Source of the DNA: Candidatus Pacearchaeota archaeon
GTDB taxonomy: Archaea > Nanoarchaeota > Nanoarchaeia > Pacearchaeales > GW2011-AR1
DNA length: 26,059 nucleotides
Assembly: GCA_002690445.1 (NCBI GenBank)
Contig: NZER01000314.1
Location: forward strand, 1-26,059
Direction of reading: 5' to 3'
The notes under the pieces are model-generated. The model was given only the letters and a program-made list of their open reading frames with translations, was not told where the DNA came from and made no database searches. The stretch's first letter is position 1; each line of letters starts with the position of its first letter. A program made the position numbers and the translations under genes. This document shows, piece by piece, positions 21,937 to 26,059 of the stretch.

Positions 21937-23181
21937 TTATACCAATGCTACGCGACAGTTATAGCCGGGTGCCTTGCAGATAAGATTTCCGTAATAACCC
22001 CAACGGTATTCAACGCCATCAGCATTAGCTTCTCGGACACCTTTAAGGCCATCGAAGTCTAAAATGCGTGGAGCATTTCCAAGGGTTTTGAAAGCCCAAG
22101 TATCTAACTGGAGCAAGTAACCAACATTAATTGGGCAGTTATGATCAGCATAAATGGAGATCATTCCAGCAGGAGAAGCTAACTGAAGACTTGCGAAGCC
22201 AAAAGTTGCCGCTGAATCCTTTCCGCCATATCGACGACGAGAAGAATCCGAACCTGCAAGGAGAGCCTTGCCTTCAAGGTCAAGAGCCAGTTCAGCCCAA
22301 TCAGTGGGATTGCAGAAAAACGCATCAGGACGACCACCTTCGCGAGCAGTTCGCACTGCCGCGTTAATGATTGTTGCCTGTGTGCTAGTAGCCCATGTCT
22401 GACGCTGACCTCCAAGACGAGTAGCGTCTTGTGCTCGGTTTACGCCAAAAAATGGAGTGGCAGTAATCGCCGATGGAATCCAGGCATCAAGACCAGACAT
22501 CTTGAGATTAGTGCCGCCATCAGCCGCATCACCCTCAACATGGAAATGGTCGCCTGCCGCTAATGCAGGAATCCCTGTTGTTCCAGCAACGTTGACTGTA
22601 ATTGTATCGGCATCCCGATCAACTCCAGTTACCTCCAAAACGCCGGGACGAAGAGAACCACCATCAGTAGCGCTCGCCTTAAGGCGATACCCAACTTCAA
22701 AGTTAATTCCGTGACCAGCTACCAACTCAATAGTTGTGTCGCCGAGACTTGGACTGGCATGAATTTCACCAATAGACCCGCCACCGCTACGATAAATATC
22801 CCGACCCATTGTGCGAGCTAAAGCAGCCAGCGCAGAATCAGTTTTGCTTTTCGCAACATCAAGCAAGGAACCCTCATTACCATCAGCGGCAAGCAAGGTT
22901 TCGTTGTCTACGCTTACGACCGCATAGTCTTTAACACGAGTTACAACGAAATCTTCCAACTTCGTTCCGCCTCGGTTATTCTGTGCAGTCTGAAACGTAG
23001 CACTACGTCCAGTGGTCATACCGTATTCAACGGCAAAGGTGGCATTTCGCCCTGGAAACTTAGTTTCCTTTGGGACCATCGCCAACAGTGGGTTGTTTTT
23101 ATAACATAAGTTTTCGACCTTCTTATACGGATACATGTGTTTCATGGCCGCATCGAAGTTCGTTAAATTAAAAGACGCCAT
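21937..23181 (-). CDS. Major capsid protein, HK97-fold type (414 aa)
   Basis: Position directly after portal and scaffold, length and composition identify the major capsid protein. The N-terminal arm (about 1-50) leads to an extended region with Phe-Ala-Val-Glu-Tyr and Phe-Gln-Thr-Ala-Gln. A helical spine follows at about 105-130 (Ser-Ala-Leu-Ala-Ala-Leu-Ala-Arg-Thr-Met-Gly). Residues about 140-230 form a beta-rich insertion (Thr-Ile-Glu-Leu-Val-Ala-Gly-His-Gly, Val-Leu-Glu-Val-Thr-Gly-Val-Asp), and a helix with Phe-Phe-Cys-Asn-Pro-Thr-Asp-Trp near 285 belongs to the A domain. The end is Ala-Pro-Gly-Tyr-Asn-Cys-Arg-Val-Ala-Leu-Val. I see no prohead protease gene here. Confidence 0.88.
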   Translation of the reverse strand: MASFNLTNFDAAMKHMYPYKKVENLCYKNNPLLAMVPKETKFPGRNATFAVEYGMTTGRSATFQTAQNNRGGTKLEDFVVTRVKDYAVVSVDNETLLAADGNEGSLLDVAKSKTDSALAALARTMGRDIYRSGGGSIGEIHASPSLGDTTIELVAGHGINFEVGYRLKASATDGGSLRPGVLEVTGVDRDADTITVNVAGTTGIPALAAGDHFHVEGDAADGGTNLKMSGLDAWIPSAITATPFFGVNRAQDATRLGGQRQTWATSTQATIINAAVRTAREGGRPDAFFCNPTDWAELALDLEGKALLAGSDSSRRRYGGKDSAATFGFASLQLASPAGMISIYADHNCPINVGYLLQLDTWAFKTLGNAPRILDFDGLKGVREANADGVEYRWGYYGNLICKAPGYNCRVALV

Positions 23182-23199
23182 AGCGTTTTACCTTTCTAA

Positions 23200-24117
23200 T
23201 TAAGTGAACAGTTTACCCTTCCAAAAATCATAGATCTCCTCGTCGGACATATCGTCTGCCGGTGTCTTAGTTGGTTGGGTTTGTAAATTATTGGACAATG
23301 TTAATCGCGACCGTTTGCCCCTACTATTCGATGCTTCCAATCCGTGGTGTTTTTTAAACTTTGCTATAACCGCAGGGTCGTTGAAGATACTATCTTCTTT
23401 TTCCCTTAAGCCGTTTTCTATCATTTGAAATGCTTCTTTAAATCCTAGTTCTACGCCAGTCTCCTGGTAATATGCTGCTATACCCTCGGCAACGTCCGGT
23501 GCCGAACATTGCTCTTTTGTTAGAGGGTACTCTTCTGTTGAGTCCATGAAGCCATTTATTTTACCATAATACTGGTTAAGGACTTCTTTTTGCTGACTAG
23601 CTTCGTTTCGTTGCCTTGCCGCAGTATCTCTTCTGATGAGTTCTTGCTTTAATTCAGAAAGTTCTTTCTCCGTTGCTGACAATCGAGCACCCGGGGAAGG
23701 AGTATTGTTTCCTGTCGCAATTCGATTAGTCCAATCAGTGTAAAAATCCAAAGGATCGATACCCTGTGACTTAAAGAACTCATGAGGGTCTTTAAGGATA
23801 CGCTCTCTCGCACCTTCTAGACTCTGTACCTGGGACTCTCTTTGAGCAATCTCTTGCTCTTTTCGTTTGAATTCAATTTCTTTCTTCCGGAGCTGCCGAT
23901 CCTTCTTGACTCGACTACTCCATGAAGTATCCGGACTCTCCTCTTTTGGGATTTCCGTTTCCTTTGTTGCCCCTGTTACCTCTGTTACCTCTGCCTCTTC
24001 TTCTTGGTAGATATCAAAGTCCGGCATTTCCTCGGTATCAGGGACTAGCCCAGCCAAATCCTCTGCCGGTGCTTCTGCTGGCGCTTCTGCCTCTACTGTT
24101 TCTGCTGCTTCTGACAT
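23200..24117 (-). CDS. Scaffolding protein (305 aa)
   Basis: The gene lies between portal and major capsid genes, the usual place. It starts with an acidic, Ala/Pro/Glu-rich low-complexity region (about 1-60). Next comes a strongly charged coiled coil (about 70-110: Arg-Lys-Lys-Glu-Ile-Glu-Phe-Lys-Arg onward), a second helical repeat near 145-185, and a basic patch near 265-275 (Ser-Arg-Gly-Lys-Arg-Ser-Arg), followed by a short acidic and aromatic tail. No catalytic motif of a protease is present. Scaffolds nucleate procapsid assembly and then leave. The start lies three bases after the portal stop and has only a weak GGA ribosome binding site. Confidence 0.8.
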   Translation of the reverse strand: MSEAAETVEAEAPAEAPAEDLAGLVPDTEEMPDFDIYQEEEAEVTEVTGATKETEIPKEESPDTSWSSRVKKDRQLRKKEIEFKRKEQEIAQRESQVQSLEGARERILKDPHEFFKSQGIDPLDFYTDWTNRIATGNNTPSPGARLSATEKELSELKQELIRRDTAARQRNEASQQKEVLNQYYGKINGFMDSTEEYPLTKEQCSAPDVAEGIAAYYQETGVELGFKEAFQMIENGLREKEDSIFNDPAVIAKFKKHHGLEASNSRGKRSRLTLSNNLQTQPTKTPADDMSDEEIYDFWKGKLFT

Positions 24118-24120
24118 TTT

Positions 24121-26037
24121 TTATCCAATCGGCGGTGTGCCTCCCATAGGAGGTAATCCTGGAGGTAATCCCGGAGGCAAACCAGGAGGAGGCATTGCTC
24201 CGCCCGGAGGAGGCATTGGCCCAGGTGGCATTCCAGGCGGTAAACCTGGAGGAGCCCCCGGAGGCATAGCCCCTGGCCCCATTGGTGGCATCATCCCCAT
24301 TGGTCCCATGGCTGGCTGTGGTGGTGGTTTTGCTTGGTCCGATAATGAGACGGCTTGCGCTATCCATCGTCGAAGTAATTCTAGTCTGCGCTCGGGAACG
24401 CCTTCAAGCTTTCCTAAGTTGTATGATTGCTGAACACGCTCGATTGCCAGTTCCAAATTGAGATATGGCTCAGGAGCGGTGTAGTTTCCTTTATCGATCA
24501 TATCGTCGATAATTTTATCAATTAGCTCAATATTCGCATTCTTGAGCTTGTTTGCTCTGTCAAGATCTGGGAACTCGAGTAATTGGTGAGCTTCTTCCTT
24601 AGTAAACATGCCATTCATGTGCATCTCTGTAACACTCGCGAGCTTTGCCGCAGGTGTCTGAGGAAGAGAACCAACAGGCTGAATACGCATAATGTACTCA
24701 TCCTCTTTCATGTTTACTTCACTCCACTTAATCTTCTCAACCCCGGAGCCCTCAGAGAAGCTAATTGAGATAACCTTCTCTCCATCTTCGACAGCCTCTT
24801 TTACTAACGCGATTAGCTGCCTTGATATTTCGATAAAAACACCCTCATAAGCCTGTCCAACAACCATGAATCGTTCTGACTCAATATCGGAAAACTCTCT
24901 GAGTGCTCTACCGGATTCTAAGCCAACAGGCTTTTTGCTTTGTGCTGATAACTGGGAAATACCCGTCATCTCGTAAGCCTGGTTAACAAGCCGGTCTAGG
25001 TGAGAAAACATTTCCCCAGAAACAGCCTTGGGAACAAAGAACTGCGGTGGCGTTCCTCTGTATCGAATTGCCCCCCAAACCCTATTATTCAGATGAGCAT
25101 TAACAATCTTGCTTGTTTCCTCGATAAAGACCTTCGGAGTAGCAAGGTGCATTTGTTGCTGAATTTGAGCCAGCAACTTGTTAATCTCAACCTGAATACC
25201 TTTAACCTCTCTCGCCAAGCCATTGCCCCAGAATGAGACAGGAGATTCTGTCCATCGAACGAATACAAAGGGAAAGTAATCTCTTGTGTATTCTTCATCC
25301 AATAGGGTTGCTGTTGAGATAGAGATAATGTGTCTACCGTCCTTAGCATCAGGACCGGACGGAAGATGCCAAGCTTCATGACACTGAATTAAGTCGGAAT
25401 ACTTGGATTCCTCAAACTCGTCATCATCTGGCTCTTGAACTGCTTCAAGAATCTGCCTTTTGTGCTTTGGGAACTTTGCTGCCAGGACATGACGAGAGAC
25501 TAGTTTTGTTTGGAATAGTTGCCGTGGCTCCCCTGTGCCTGCCTCTGCTCCATCAACAGTCAGTTCAATCAGTGGCGTGCGCTCTAGTTTGGTCTTTCCA
25601 TGCTCCATAAAGACCTTAATGACACCAGTACCGACAATGCAGGCATCCAGAAAAGCTTTTTGAGATACAGAGTAAGCCTTTGTGGAGTAAATCTGCCCCT
25701 GCATGAACTTGTCTAGATTCTTTGCCTTGCGTCGTTGGGACCAGTCACCACCAGCCGTAAGGAAGGAGATGGCTGGACGATGCTTTGCTATCTTTGCGGT
25801 AGCTGCCTGACAGAGAGAGTGGATGATATTGAATGTTAATCGTGGTCTATTGTTTCGATACCTGAATGAATCTTCGGAATTATTAAGAGGACGACCCCCA
25901 TACAACCCGACAAACGTATTCAAGTCATTGTAGAAGTCATTCTGGTTATCTCTCAGAACGGTGATATACTTGTCGATTGCTAAGTGAGGATCTTTCTTAG
26001 CTTGCCACCAAAACACATCGTCAAAGATTCCATACAT
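24121..26037 (-). CDS. Portal protein with Pro/Gly/Met-rich C-terminal tail (638 aa)
   Basis: Podovirus-type portal features are seen. The N-terminus has Tyr-x-Gly-Gly-Arg-Pro near 46 and Pro-Arg-Leu-Thr-Phe-Asn-Ile-Ile near 65. The stem/clip region contains Ser-Phe-Trp-Gly-Asn-Gly-Leu-Ala-Arg-Glu near 269, followed by Gln-Val-Glu-Ile-Asn-Lys-Leu-Leu, a typical portal helix, and Met-Thr-Gly-Ile-Ser near 358 with Ser-Gly-Arg-Ala-Leu-Arg-Glu-Phe near 375. The crown helices end near 560. Residues 571-638 are a Pro/Gly/Met tail with PPG repeats not found in ordinary portals. The start overlaps the upstream stop (TAATG). Portals form the dodecameric DNA gate and bind terminase. Confidence 0.87.
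   Translation of the reverse strand: MYGIFDDVFWWQAKKDPHLAIDKYITVLRDNQNDFYNDLNTFVGLYGGRPLNNSEDSFRYRNNRPRLTFNIIHSLCQAATAKIAKHRPAISFLTAGGDWSQRRKAKNLDKFMQGQIYSTKAYSVSQKAFLDACIVGTGVIKVFMEHGKTKLERTPLIELTVDGAEAGTGEPRQLFQTKLVSRHVLAAKFPKHKRQILEAVQEPDDDEFEESKYSDLIQCHEAWHLPSGPDAKDGRHIISISTATLLDEEYTRDYFPFVFVRWTESPVSFWGNGLAREVKGIQVEINKLLAQIQQQMHLATPKVFIEETSKIVNAHLNNRVWGAIRYRGTPPQFFVPKAVSGEMFSHLDRLVNQAYEMTGISQLSAQSKKPVGLESGRALREFSDIESERFMVVGQAYEGVFIEISRQLIALVKEAVEDGEKVISISFSEGSGVEKIKWSEVNMKEDEYIMRIQPVGSLPQTPAAKLASVTEMHMNGMFTKEEAHQLLEFPDLDRANKLKNANIELIDKIIDDMIDKGNYTAPEPYLNLELAIERVQQSYNLGKLEGVPERRLELLRRWIAQAVSLSDQAKPPPQPAMGPMGMMPPMGPGAMPPGAPPGLPPGMPPGPMPPPGGAMPPPGLPPGLPPGLPPMGGTPPIG
24124..24327 (-). repeat. 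Degenerate in-frame repeat coding the portal PPG tail
   Basis: The last 68 codons of the portal gene are built from short imperfect units coding Pro-Pro-Gly-X, where X is Leu, Met, Ala or Pro. Neighbouring copies differ mainly at third positions, which suggests growth by slippage followed by drift under protein-level selection. On the plus strand this reads as GGAGG-rich 9-12-base units. It stays in frame with the portal stop. Confidence 0.8.
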
Positions 26038-26059
26038 TATGAGTTTGCACTCCAGTAGA
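26037..26059 (-). CDS. 3' end of an upstream late gene, 7 codons visible
   Basis: A TAA at 26039-26037 overlaps the portal ATG (TAATG), the same junction as at least five others in this window. The frame is open to the window edge and reads Tyr-Trp-Ser-Ala-Asn-Ser before the stop. In this kind of module the large terminase subunit usually precedes the portal, so it is the likely owner. This is too short to identify by sequence. Confidence 0.4.

Noticed and set aside
24137..24433. Plus-strand Gly/Pro-rich frame that looks collagen-like
   Set aside because: It is the reverse reading of the portal PPG repeat; GGAGG sequences here come from the repeat and are not ribosome binding sites.

Overview
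This window looks like part of a tailed double-stranded DNA phage or prophage. It shows a compact, overlapping virion-gene array, a lysis cassette and no cellular housekeeping genes. No tRNA, rRNA, IS element, integrase or CRISPR array is visible. The mix of portal, scaffold, HK97-type capsid, SU10-type adaptor, nozzle-like tail protein and three very large presumed ejection proteins, with no tail tube, sheath or tape-measure gene, suggests a short-tailed (podovirus-like) phage. The host is probably Gram-negative; the sequence does not identify it further. Moderate GC, strong GGAGG-type ribosome binding sites and many TAATG, ATGA and GTGA gene junctions point to tightly coupled translation.

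Layout. Bases 1-1340 (+ strand) hold five small genes. The first is the 3' end of a RusA-like Holliday junction resolvase, so this is probably the edge of a replication/recombination module. It runs head-on into the late module, and the two last genes overlap tail to tail by 34 bases with no terminator between them.

Bases 26059-1307 (- strand, so read from the right) form the late module. It begins with the end of an unseen gene, then portal, scaffold, major capsid protein, a probable decoration protein and an intrinsic terminator that may act as an attenuator. Next come a small acidic protein, two tandem paralogous beta-rich proteins, the adaptor, a small conserved-type neck/tail protein and a 1114-residue nozzle-like protein. 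Three giant proteins follow (800, 1017 and 928 aa). I read them as internal virion/ejection proteins; the middle one carries a VanY-like M15 peptidase domain with all key residues visible. Four smaller proteins (218, 150, 269 and 188 aa) and a LamG-containing tail fibre complete the virion genes. The lysis cassette has a coiled-coil membrane protein, a two-helix holin-like protein, a 51-aa protein and an M15 endolysin. A calcineurin-type phosphoesterase and a small HExxE protein end the module.

The most unusual signal is at the end of the holin-like gene. A perfect X XXY YYZ heptamer (CCCAAAG) is followed after five bases by a 9-bp stem-loop. A -1 shift there would join the holin-like protein to a 57-residue, beta-rich reading frame that has no good start codon of its own.
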